A stretch of DNA of 64,000 nucleotides from Atherix ibis (Eukaryota > Arthropoda > Insecta > Diptera > Athericidae). Position 1 is the first letter of the stretch. Each line of letters opens with the position of its first letter. Under the pieces are notes generated by a model that was not told the origin of the DNA, made no database searches, and saw only the letters and a list, made by a program, of their open reading frames with translations. Positions 10,745 through 22,029 of the stretch are shown here, piece after piece. Where the stretch lies: positions 35,719,667-35,783,666 of the forward strand of contig OY282610.1 in assembly GCA_958298945.1 (NCBI GenBank). Direction: 5' to 3'. The position numbers were made by a program, and so were the translations under genes.

Positions 10745-12794
10745 TTTTATTAGTGTTAGGTTCTCTTAGGAATTTTTAAAATTTAAAATTATCGCCAAAC
10801 ATAATTTTCATTAGATTCAAAGTCCTCACCTTGTTCATATCCGAAAAGTATAAATGGTCTCTTTTTACTTCACTTTGCACGAGCTCTGAAACAAAATTAG
10901 GGGATGGAATGAGAATGCATATAGCACATACTTTGAGGGTGTCTATGGTTCGTTTGGCATATTTATTGCTCAAGGGGTTCGTTTCTTTTTAATTTTCCGA
11001 GCTTTTTTTTTTGTTCGTGTGCATGCTTATCTACAATTTTAGCCATCTAAGTATTTTACACATACTAATCTACTTTTATATTTTGTACTCTTTAATTTTC
11101 CATGAAAAAATTATGTTAGTTTTTATTTTTTAAATATCTACTCTAATCGTTTTGTACACTATTTTCTTAAGTTTTATTGTTTTTATAAAGAGGAAATTTT
11201 TATATATTTAGTACTCGTATGATTTAGAAATATTGCAAATTTTATATTTTTAGATAAAAAAAAAACTAGAACTTGCAGAATTTTATATATGAAATGTATA
11301 TGAAAGGATATCTAAAAAAAATACATGAGACCTGGTAAGAATAAGTTGTGTTATAGCAGTAATTTTGAATTTATAGAGAATTATCAAATTTGAACTTTGG
11401 AAAGTAAATTTCAATACAATATATTTTACTTAAACTTAGACTATGTATCCTTCTAAAATGATTGTTACAAAACTTTTTTCAAGACTCGATCTTTTTAAAG
11501 GAATTTTTGATGATATTTTTATGCATTTTGTTGAAATTCAGCTCGAAATGCATGAAAATAGCGGATTCGTCCTCAAAATAATCTTCTTAGATCTCGTTTG
11601 AAGAAAAAATACTTTTTATATTTGCCTAGTAACTATTTACTAAAAGAAAAAATCTCCTTTATCGAAAAGATAAATTACTACCATTTTTAGGTAATTTTTT
11701 AGTTAAGAAAAGGTTATACAAGTTGCACTTTTCAAAATAAAATATACTTTAAAAATTTTATTTGATTGTAATTATAATTAATTAAAGTATTTAAAACTTG
11801 CAATTATATAAACAATATAATTTTATTCAAATAATTACCATTAGACTTCCTCCCGTATTTGATCCTTTCGATGTCATTTTTAATGACAGTTTTGCACATT
11901 TCGGGCTGTAATTCAGCTAGTTCTTTACGACTGTTGGTTTTTAAATACAGATTAAAAAAGATTTTTTATATATTATAATAATAAAAATTTCAGCGGTGTC
12001 AAATCAAAATATTTGACATCACCAAATAACGAAATAATGCGAATATTTCGTGTAATAAATTCAAAATGGGTCGTGCTGATTAGTTCGTGGTAATATTTTG
12101 TTCAAATCATTTCTGATATAGATTAAAATTTTTAAATTAAGGATAAACAAATTTGATTATTATACGGCCATAGCGTTCCTACTTGATGGTAAAGATATCT
12201 GCTTCTTCATTTGTAAAGAAATATGAGCCAATGACCACAATACAAACCAGACAAAAAATGTTTGTATATACAATGGCTTTTTTACTTTTTTTGTAAAAAA
12301 AAGCCTTATTATAACAGCTGTAAAGTAAGAAACATGCGTATTGTTTAATATATTACAATACAATCAATAGTTGGAAATAACTAATCTTTAACTAAACAGA
12401 AGTTTTTTTTAAATACTTAATATATTTAACAGCTATAAAATAAGGGGCTGTATTTTATATATTACAACAAGGATACCTTTTGACAATTAAATTAATTTAA
12501 ACTGCCTGAATTTCATCCTCTACCATATATTGATATCATCCTTCATGCTAATATCAGTTGATATTTTTCAACTTAAACTATCAAAACAAACATTAACAAA
12601 AATTTTATATTTTAACTATATAGTTCTAAAATATTTTAACTGATACCATTTCTTAAAATGGAAGGCTATTTCTACTTATTATCTATCAGTTATTTATCAA
12701 ATTATCCTTATAATAAATAACTTTACAATGGAAAAAATATTTCATATTCGAAACTGCAAAAGGTAAATAAATTTTAAACTAATAACGTTACTAC
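9650..12794. other. AT-rich DNA without recognisable genes
   Basis: No coding pattern beyond short low-complexity frames. An (ATT)11 microsatellite sits at 10710-10742. Confidence 0.6.
10710..10742. repeat. (ATT)11 microsatellite
   Basis: Perfect trinucleotide repeat of eleven units, preceded by GATG. Confidence 0.9.
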
Positions 12795-12796
12795 TA

Positions 12797-13708
12797 CGAG
12801 GTCTGTTCAAAAAGTATCGCAAATTTTGAACTTCCGCAGGTTATGTATATTCGATTTTCGATTTTTTGAAGCGTTATGTTGGTACTCATATCTCTCACTT
12901 ATGCCGACAAATCCGGCCATTTTGAATGTTCAGTTAAGTTTTGACAGCTGGTTTGCTTGCACGTGTTTTGGCTCGTCTTCGATTTTTGCCCATTTTTTGA
13001 CCAAAAACAGCATCGCATTAACATTGCTAAGGAGCTGTTGGACTCTGTCTGCAATGACCCAAATTTGCTCCATAAGCTCATGGGCTTATGGTTATAGCAT
13101 GGAAATCAAAGCTCAATCATCCCAATAAAAACTGCCGCACGAGCCAAGACCGAAAAAGCGCGCCAAGTTCGGTCGAATGTGAAGGTTTTGCTTACAGTTT
13201 TTTCGATTGCAGGGGCGTGGAGCATCATGAGTTCTTGCCACAAGGTAGAACGGTCAATAAGGAATATTACCTGTAAGTTATGCGCAAGTTGCGGGAAGCA
13301 ATCCGCCAGAAACGCCCGGATTTGTGGAAGAACAAAAATTGACTTTTGTACCATTATAACGCCCCTGCTCACGCATCGTTGCTTGTGCGCGAATTTTTGG
13401 CTAAAAACAACACACTAATAATGCCGCAGCAACCGTATTCTCCAGATCTACTCCCCTGTGACTTTTTCTTGGAAAGGACGACGCTACGCTACGATTGAGG
13501 AGATAAAGACGGCATCGAAGGAGGAGCTGAACAAGATCAGAAAAAATGATTTTTTGAAGTACTTCGAGGAATGGAAAAAACGTTGACACAAGTATGTTAT
13601 ATAATATCTGGTGGGGATTACTTTGAAGGGGACATAATAGATATTCATGACCAAATAAATAATTTTCGAAAAAACAAAAAATTCGCGATACTTTTTGAAC
13701 AGACCTCG
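12797..13708 (+). mobile_element. Mariner family C, copy 2, internally deleted
   Basis: Length is 912 bp with TA at 12795-12796 and 13709-13710. The terminal repeats match over about 31 bp with one mismatch and begin CGAGGTCTGTTCAAAAAGTA. The transposase reads on the + strand in several frames. The N-terminal DNA-binding part is deleted, roughly 17 bp spanning the first aspartate (GDESW) are lost, and stops and frameshifts follow. The third-aspartate block is still present (TATTCTCCAGATCTA, SPDL, then CDFFL), unlike in the copy at 6.7 kb. The clean ends suggest a relatively well-preserved insertion of an already defective element. Confidence 0.92.
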
Positions 13709-13734
13709 TATCAAATCGAAATAATATTATCATT

Positions 13735-14665
13735 ATCAACGGTGCGTTAACTGGGAGTCTGGTGTAGGCCTGCTGAATGAAATTACTCTAGATGTCCCGG
13801 TTTTGCATCGTTACACTGAAAGCAAGGCCTACTTCGTCTTGGCAACCTATTGAGCGTCATTTTATCCACAACCGGGATAGGATCTCGTCGTTAAATAGGC
13901 TGCGGAATCGTTAATACTCATATAGGGGGACCAACATTTTTCAAAAGAACCTCCTATCGAAAGAAGACAAGAGTTAATAATGGGTTTTTAAAACCGCAAG
14001 TTTTCCGATGCTGCCATTATGTACTTTGTTTTGCCTTTCCATTATGTGCAGCTCAAGATTTTTCACCACCGGCCCAATCTTGATGGAGGTCTCTCGTACA
14101 GTTCTCGCTGACCGATACATTACGTTGACGTCGTCAGCGTATGGTAAAAGTTGGGCTGACTGAATGAGAATAGAAACCCTCCTGCTTACCGCTGAGTAAC
14201 AGATCACTTTTTAAAGATAACGAACGAAACCGCGTCTCATTGCCGGAGACCATTGGGGATATTAAACGGGTCTGAAAGTCATTTGGCTGCGTTTGCTCTT
14301 TCTCTCACATTAGTTATGGTCAGTCTAATGAATTTTTCTGGGATGTGTATGAAAGAGTTTGGCTTGATCATATGCCAAAAGTTTTACTGTTGACTGACGC
14401 AGTCACAGTAACCAAAATCGGTTACTAATTACCCTGTATGGAAGCCTTCCTACGGTATAAGCCAATATTTTTTTGGGCAAATGGGGTTATCCTGGCTATT
14501 AATATAGCGTAAAATATTTTATAGATAATACTCAGCATCATAATACCTTAATAATTTCTAGTCTGCGATAACTTATTTTTTAAGCACGAAACAGATCATG
14601 CCAAGGTGGCAGTCGTCGGACATTGCTTCGCTGTCCCATACTTGAAGCACTAGTATGGGATCTCT
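13735..14665 (-). pseudogene. RTE-like LINE reverse transcriptase remnant
   Basis: The minus-strand frames read, from high to low coordinate, an RT start resembling RGIxLLxxxYKI (GIMMLSIIYKIFYAILIAR), a decayed FxxPNGLRQxDAxS block, then the catalytic box PYADDVNVMYRSART and VKNLELHIMERQNKVHNGS. The low-coordinate end (GCACCGTTGATAATGATAAT on the minus strand) resembles the 3' end of the copies at 57-59 kb. Many stops and frameshifts. It starts about 25 bp beyond the right end of mariner C copy 2. RTE-like is my best clade guess from the C-terminal pattern of related copies. Confidence 0.75.
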
Positions 14666-14699
14666 GTCATAACTTTAAGCCGACGGATCGCATTTATGT

Positions 14700-16245
14700 C
14701 TATAAATTCTATGAAAAAAATTCAAAAACTACATAGTAATTTCCTTGAAAAGAACAATTAAAATATAACTAAAAATAGATAAAAGTTTCCTTTTTATTGA
14801 AATAGTCAATCTATTATGAAAACGTATTTAATTAATATTAATACACAAAGAACTATCATGAACAATTCGGACAAGTTTGAAAGTATTTGAGTACTAAGAA
14901 AATTTTCAATAGACAAAAACTGTGAATTGTATGTTAAATAATATTGTGAATGAAATATTTCAATTTTCCAAAGTTATACCAAACTATATAGCTTTTAATA
15001 AAAACTATACTCGTCGTCGTTAATTATCTCAAAAGTTTGAAATTCTAATAAAATTTCATAATTGTAAGATAATAAAACGATACCAGTTATAAAAGATGAA
15101 AGATACTTTAGAAAATGAACATACAAAAACACTAATTAATAGAATTGGCCTTTTTTGTTTTCTTTCTTTTATATAAAACTAACTTTTCTAAAGTAATTAA
15201 ATACGATTGAATTAAACAGAATAACGTCTTTGATTAAAATAAATTCGTATATTCTTATATATGTGTACTTAAAAATTGTATAGTTGATCAAATTTGATAT
15301 TCAAAATAATTTTAGTTAGAAAATTTTGCCAAAAGAATTTTTTTCCTCGATTTTCTTTTAGATACAATAATTTTACAAACATATTTAAAATGAATAAAAC
15401 TGAATATACGAAATGATGTTCTCTTTGCTATATTATCAATAGAAATAATTTTATTAGAAAAGGATTATGAGAACGATTTTCAAAGGATTATGAAACCGCC
15501 TTTATGTTGGCATTCAAGTTGTTGACATTAAATTAACAACTTTAATTTGAATAAACAAACAACAATTTTATAGTCTCTTAAATGAATACCGATTAATTCA
15601 ATTGTGATTAATTTAATGATTTCTCTTAAATAATGTTTAAATAATTAAGTCTAAACTCTTTAGTTTTATTGAATAATTTTGAATAATTCGCTAAAAAAAA
15701 ACATGTTTTCAGTTCTCTTCTTGCGAATACACCTACTCATATTATACTAGCTGAGGTTGGCAAAGTGTTACTTAAATACAAACGAGAGTAGCTTACTTTC
15801 AAAGATATTTGTATCTATTGGATATTTGATTAATATCAATATATACCTGGATCAAATAAATTATTATAGAAAATATAATTTTTTGCTGGCAAAAAGGAAT
15901 ATTTAAACTACAAAAGTTTACAAGCTTTTAAGAGAGATTATCAATGATGCATTAAAGACTCATAACAAACTATTTACTGATACATCAATCACAACAGGAT
16001 TCCAAATCTAACCAGAACAATTCATATAAAACTATAACGTGCAATACTATTTGTACTTTTTAGCTAGTAATAAAAAAACGGAGTAAAATATAAATATAAG
16101 TGAAATTATAAAAATTTTAAGAGGTCACCCAACGGTGGAGGTACGATTACAATAGATATTGAGTCACGTTAGAACTACCAATAAATAAAAGAGGTTATAA
16201 ATTAGCATAAAGAAACATAAAAAATGGTGATTGTATCGAAATCAT
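14700..16245. other. AT-rich DNA without recognisable genes
   Basis: No coding pattern, element ends or RNA gene recognised. Confidence 0.55.
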
Positions 16246-16248
16246 ATA

Positions 16249-17369
16249 TGAAGGCAGTATGATAAGTCAGTGATAAATGAAACAAAAAATTAACTTACAA
16301 AATAAAAATTAATTTATTTTCAATCAAATACAAAAAATATTATCTGTTTTAAAACATTTCTTCCAATGGTATTTTTTTTTATATCATTCGCGTAGTATAA
16401 TTTGTCAAACTCTGCAAAATAGGTCACATTTTGAGCTATAACTTGAGAATTAGATGTAAGTTTCTTTCCACTAAGCTATACTGTCATGTTTCAAAATAGA
16501 AAACATTACAGGGAGCCAAATCTTGAAAAAACGGTGAATGATAAAGCATTTTATAACATTATTCTACTAATTTTTCTATTGCAATTACCAATAAATGTGT
16601 AGATGCATTGTTATAATATGACAGAATTTTTTCTTTGCTAAATGCGGTTATGTTGACTTGATTTTATTAAAAACATTGTCCCAATAAAAGTGTATAATAC
16701 TGTACTATCGTGGTTTTCTTCTCTAAAGTAGTCAATAAATGTTAGAAAAAAGTACTCGTTAGTTTTCGGTTTCTTGTACATAAAGGTGAATTTATGTTTT
16801 ATCAGCAGACATGAATTGATGCAAAAATTTACTTGAATTACAGCTTAAACTGTCCAAACACTCCATTCAAGTTGTTAAACGGAGACGTTTTCGGTCAGCT
16901 TATTGCAAACATACACCATGTCAGCTTTCTCATTCACTTTCACTCGATGGTCTTTTTAGACGATACCATAGATTTTATTAATTATTTTTTTGGTGGTGAA
17001 CTTAATTGGACGTCCTGGGTATTCAGTGTCACAATAAAGTTCAGTAAATCACTTTTGAATCATTCCATGTAATGGTGAGGAGTTCACATAATACATTTTA
17101 AGCTTTGTTTTGGTTTCAGATATTGTTTTTATCCTCAAAAAATAATATATTATTAACATACAAAATTCACATTTCACTATATTAATAAAAAAAAAATGCC
17201 AATCTTGTCTGCTTTCAATGACTATCAAAACTAAACTAATAATCAGATATTAACAAAAGGTTAATAAAGCATTTTTTTTTTAAATACCAAATAATATAAA
17301 AAATATTTTCTTGTTGATATCGGCTAGATTTGTTGTATTTATCATTGACTTTTCATATTACATAAGTTC
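16249..17369 (-). mobile_element. Mariner family G, copy 1, strongly decayed
   Basis: The left end reads AAGGCAGTATGATAAGTCAG and the right end is a degenerate inverted copy (its complement has ATATGAAAAGTCAATGATAA). A TA precedes the left end at 16247. Minus-strand fragments include RVKVNEKADMV (helix-turn-helix region), FIDYFREE, and a damaged second/third catalytic region (YNNASTHLLVIAIEKLVE, FFQDLAPCN). These fit a DD34D mariner related to families E and G elsewhere in the window. Length of about 1.1 kb implies some internal loss. Confidence 0.7.
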
Positions 17370-18600
17370 AGTCTAAGTTCTCGTGGAGTTAAAAATTTAC
17401 ATTTTTTTTTTCAAAAAAAACGTTTTTCTAATTTTGATAATTTTATTCTATTACTTTGACTAGAAAGACTCTTTTTAAGATTATAGTTAATTTGTATTTG
17501 CATACATAAATTCTAATATAAAACAACCAAAAATATCTAAATAATGTTACACAAATTAAAATCTAAATGACCCTATAATCTAGAAAAGAATTTTCATATC
17601 GATTTGATTTGTTGGCCAATAATAAAACACTAAAAGTCAAATTGTTAACTAAATGTTTTTTTATTATAAAAATATTATCTTTATTAAAAGAAATACTTAA
17701 ATAAATATTATAAAATCTTTTCAATTATAATAAAAAATATATTTTGATATATGCGCAATCAATTTTTATTAATTCACAAAAGAGAAAAATATAAAATTGC
17801 GAACTTATATCTTAAATATATTTTGTAATTCGTATCTATGTGTACGTAAAAAAAGAATTAGTACACGTGTCAATTTGCTAATAATTTTAAATAAAAAATT
17901 CAATTTTCATAAACAACTTTACTTTGAAACACGTATCGAAATATAATAAAGGTAATGCCTTGAATTTAACGACCCCCTGATGAGTAAAAATTTTCAAATA
18001 GACGCCATCAGATTTATAGCTGAAAGTAATAATAATTTCATTTTGTTAAGAAACCAGACATTTATGATATATTTTTTTAAGTGGATAATATTATTATTTA
18101 ACTTAAAAGAGTACACAAAAATTATATCCTTGGTAAAATTTTATTTCGTATTTTGCGAAATTTTGAAATTAAAATAATTATTTTTTATTGTAAATAATTT
18201 ATTTCTATTATAATTTTAAGTAATATTAATACTTAAATATAAATTGTAAGCACCATGACAATTAAGTCTATAGAGCGATAGTATGTCATTAACAGTATTC
18301 GAACTAATACTGCATAATTTTAAGTATATTTTATTTTGGATTACAAAAAATTGTTATCCAAATTGGATAACAAAAAATTGGCTAACTATTGTAGCAATTT
18401 AATTTTATTTGAATTTGTGATAAATAATGTCGTTTTTTTTATTAGTAAATACTTACTCAATAAATTAACAAGATATATTTTGAGATAGGATTTTGTAAAC
18501 TAGATCTCAGAAGAATACTTTGTGAGCGGATCTTTTGGAAAAAATTGCGTTTGTGAAAAATTTTAGGTCAATTCTTCTAAACAAGAATTTTTATAATTTT
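17370..18600. other. AT-rich DNA without recognisable genes
   Basis: Nothing recognised except a near-perfect palindrome: TTGTTATCCAA at 18351-18361 and its complement at 18363-18373, separated by one base. Confidence 0.55.
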
Positions 18601-18604
18601 TTTA

Positions 18605-19105
18605 TAAATGGCCGATGATATAGCAGTTTTGACTACTGGCAAAAAAATTTTAAACTTGCATCTGCAGTATTTCACAAATACATTCTTAAACTTCAAGATA
18701 AAAAAGTGGTAAAAAGTGCACACGCTACTTTCTCCCTCTGAGAATTTTAAAGTGCATTGACAAATGAGATAAACCTTTAATCCCCATATGCGACTAAAAA
18801 CACTGAATATTAATCAAACGATTCAAGCACTTACTACAATAAAATTCTTAGAAGAACGGTCTAAACTATCGATAAATAATAATTTGCTAACTTAAACCCA
18901 TATGGACTTATGGTAACGAACTTTGGGTACTAAGCCAGCCTTTCAACTCTCGTCAAATTGAATTCTTGCAATCAACAAACATGCGTCAAATATGCAAAGC
19001 TCTTTCACATATATATGTGCACAATAATGTTATCCACCATGACTAAATTTTTTTTTTACCCAAACAGTTTAATCCTTTCGTAAAATAATTGTTGGCACTA
19101 ATCCT
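18605..19105 (+). pseudogene. Jockey-like LINE reverse transcriptase remnant
   Basis: The + strand reads ADDIAVLTTGKKI near 18610, equivalent to the catalytic YADDTAILTHHKD of the better copies at 31.2 and 33.2 kb. It continues KSAHATFSL, then KPxWTYGNELWVLSQPFNS (there KPIWTYGLELWGSTKHSNS) and HNNVIHHD (there RNTVIHRD). Stops and frameshifts are frequent. No 5' part or A-tail is visible. Confidence 0.75.
18841..18977 (+). repeat. Jockey-derived repeat, copy 1
   Basis: About 135 bp that recurs at 20758-20893 in the same orientation with roughly a dozen differences. It covers the WTYG region of the LINE. The two copies bracket the RTE-like block 19140-20757. Confidence 0.8.
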
Positions 19106-19139
19106 TCCCAGAATCATACATCGTTGATTAAAACAAAAT

Positions 19140-20294
19140 TATTTTTAAGATGATATGATAATAGCAGAAAGATATTGGATGAAGAAAGATTGCCCACATC
19201 GTGGAACAAAAGCATACTCGTGATAATACCAAAGGAAGATGAGTTAAGAGAATACAACAACTGTAGAGGAATAACCCTGCTTAACTCCGTATATAAAATA
19301 ATTGCAACAATTTTGCAAGGCAGGTTTCATAATAAAATCATGTAGAGCGACTGTAGAGGAATAACCCTTCTGCTAATAGACTTTAAAAAGGCCTTTGAAT
19401 TCCAGTGGACACTGCGTGAGAAGCTCCACGACCTGGACTACGCCGACGACATATGCCTCATGTCCCACACCTTCAACGGCATTCAGGAGAAACTGAATGC
19501 TCTGGCCTCCAACGCCGAAGAAGTTGGGATGAGAATCAACATCAAGGAGACCAAATTGATGCGTATCGGCGCCACCTGCGAGAGACCCTTGATGCTACAC
19601 GGTACCCAAGTTGAAGATGTCGAAAAGTTCTGTTACCTTGGCAGCATGCTCAGCAAGGATGGTGGAACTGAAATAGACATCCAAACGCGCATCAACAAGG
19701 CGCGACAAGCTTACACCTCACTTGGGAACGTGTGGCGTTCCAATCACCTCTCCATAGCACTCAAACTTCGAATATTCAACTCAAACGTCAAGCCAGTCCT
19801 GCTGTACGGCTGCGAAACATGGAAAGTAACAGACAGCACGACTCGTAAGCCTCAAACATTTGTGAACAGATGCTTGAGGCGTATAAGCAAGATCTTCTGG
19901 CCGAACTGGATAACGAACGATGAGCTGCTTCTTCTCACGAGGCAAATACGCCTGCTAGATAACATCAAACGCAGGAAATGAAGTTGGATTGGCCACACCT
20001 TGCGAAAACCACCTACGGACATAGCAAGGATGGCACTAGATTGGAACCCATAGGGCAATCGCAGCAGAGGACGTCCAAGGACCACTTGGAGAAGATCAGT
20101 CGAGCGCGAACACCAACAAACTGGCAAATCATGGTCGGAAATGAAAAGGCTAGCTCAAGACAGAAGCAGATGGAGAGAATTCGCAGAGTCTCTAGTGCCG
20201 CTATATGCTCCATAGGAGTGACTGTGTTCTCATGTCTATGTGTAACATAGAAATGAAAACCTGTCAAATAAAAAATTAAAAAATAAAAAAACAA
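19140..20294 (+). pseudogene. RTE-like LINE, deleted RT plus intact C-terminal frame
   Basis: The segment starts with a decayed RT region (WNKSILVIIPKEDELREYNN, CRGITLLNSVYKI), repeats CRGITLL, reaches LLIDFKKAFEF, then jumps by deletion straight to the catalytic box DYADDICLMSH at about 19437. From 19460 to 19981 a 173-residue frame is open and well conserved (EVGMRINIKETKLM, FCYLGSMLSKDGGTE, LLYGCETWKVT, WPNWITNDELL). After a frameshift and a stop the C-terminal part continues (SWIGHTLRKPP, RGRPRTTWRRSVE). It ends in an A-rich tail at about 20262-20294. GC content of the open part is clearly above its surroundings, so it is a younger insertion than its neighbours. Confidence 0.85.
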
Positions 20295-20299
20295 GGATG

Positions 20300-20757
20300 T
20301 TCACTCTCATCTCAACTGTTCTCAATTGTCCTGGACAAAATCATACGAAAAGTCTGAAATATTAGCCCGATGCGCTGGATTAGCGATAAATATCCAAAAG
20401 ACTAAAGTAAGGGATGAGACATTACTATTGGATGAAATCCCATTGAATACGTATAAAGCTTCTGCTATATAGGTAGTATAATAAGAACAGACAACGGCGC
20501 GGAAGCATATGTCGATAACAGACTTTGAAAAGCAAGATCAGCATTCGTGTAACTAAGACCTATTTGAAAAGCTCAGATAATTGAACTTATTTATAAAATC
20601 AGCACTGATATGTGGTAGGGAAACGTGGCTAATTTCGAATGTGGATCTAACAGAGAAGAATCAATTGTGAAAAAGATTAAAACACCCAAGCGGAAATGGA
20701 TTGGACATACCTTCAGGAAAAAAAGCCATCGGCGCTACCAGAATGTCGTTAGAGTGG
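20300..20757 (+). pseudogene. Second RTE-like LINE 3' remnant
   Basis: Frames on the + strand read GLAINIQKTKV, LLDEIPLNT, then CYxGSIIRTDNGAEAYVDNR, KARSAFV and finally KRKWIGHTFRKKSHR. These parallel the blocks of the neighbouring element (FCYLGSMLSKDGGTE, SWIGHTLRK) but are more decayed. It lies immediately downstream of the A-tail of the first element. Confidence 0.75.
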
Positions 20758-20893
20758 AATTCTTAGAAAAACGGTCTAAACTATCAATAAATAGTAATTA
20801 GTTAAATTAAACCCATATGGACTTACGGTAACGAACTTTGGATATTAAGCCAGCCTTTCAACTCTCATCAAATCGAATTCTTGGAATCAACAA
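20758..20893 (+). pseudogene. Jockey-like LINE fragment (repeat copy 2)
   Basis: Near-copy of 18841-18977, containing the WTYG region (PYGLTVTNFGY-like frame). It is cut off about 35 bp before mariner D. Confidence 0.75.
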
Positions 20894-20929
20894 TTCTTTG
20901 TCAAAGGTTCAAAGGATCGGACATACCTA

Positions 20930-21967
20930 CCAGGTGTATAAGCTTAAATCCGCTGTTTTTGTTGATTCCAAAAACAAATTTATTCACAGTACTTGCCCTC
21001 GCTCTCTATACATTTTTCCCATCTCTCGGGCAATTTGTGAATACCACGCCAAAAAAATTTCTTCTCCTTCAAGGCAAATCGATTTTGATCGTCTTCGTAA
21101 GAATCGAAGTGATCAATCGATTTTCGGACGTCTTCGTAAGAATCGAAGTGCTGCTCAGCGAGCGCGTGGCCCATCGACGAAAACAGGTGGTAGTCGAAAG
21201 GGGCCAGGTCTGGTAAATAAGCGGGGTAGGGTAGCACCTACCAGTTGAGTGTCTCCAAGTAGTTTTGGACCATTTTTGACGTCCTTTTTTCACGTAGTTT
21301 TTGGATGGTGCGTTGTCGCAGAGGAAAATCAGCTTGTCATGTCTTTGTTGATAATCCGTCCTTTTTTCACGCAGAGCACGGTTCAATTTGATCAGATGTT
21401 GGTGGGAGCGGTGGTCATTGACAGTTTCACCAGGTTTCAACATCTAATAGTAGACCATACCCTGCTGATCTCACCAAACGCACAGCATCGTATTCCGTCC
21501 GAAGCGGTTTAGTCTTGGGAAAGATGTTGATGGTTTGGTCGGGATCAACCTATGATTTCTTGCGTTTAGGATTCTCAGAATATATCCACTTTTCATCGCC
21601 CGTCACAATCCAATGCAGGAACGACTTTCTTTTTTGTCTGGCGAGCAAAATTTCGCATGTGTTTGGACGTCGCTCCATCTGCCTATCGTTCAATTCATGC
21701 GGCACACATTTTCCGATCTTTTCAATCTTCCCCATGGAACACAGATGCATGGAAATGGCTGGTTAAGATCCTCTTTTTCTGGCACAAAACTAGACATGAT
21801 TACCAAAGGAAAAATGTATGTTGTTGTACGAAATTGCTGACAATATGCACTGATTAATGTTGACAGATGTCAAACTCATAAAAAAAAGTATGGCATGCCC
21901 ATGGAAGCTTAATACGCTCACTCACGCCATCTATGATGAGACAGCTGATTTAAGCTTATACACCTGG
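20930..21967 (-). mobile_element. Mariner family D, N-terminally deleted
   Basis: Length is 1038 bp with TA at 20928-20929 and 21968-21969. Terminal repeats begin CCAGGTGTATAAGCTTAAAT and match over about 26 bp with one mismatch. The minus-strand transposase starts only at VPHELNDRQMERR, so roughly the first third (DNA-binding part) is missing. It then reads KSFLHWIVTGDEKWIYSENP (first aspartate), LKPGETVNDHRSHQHL, a damaged second block (FLCDNAPSKNYVKKG) and, in other frames, WRGIHKLPERWEKCI at the C-terminus. A 38-bp unit is duplicated near 21079-21150, doubling the HFDSYED segment. Confidence 0.9.
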
Positions 21968-22029
21968 TACAGGAAAAAAACCGTCCCTAACGAAAAATAT
22001 CATGAGATCTTCCCAAGAACACCTGAAGA

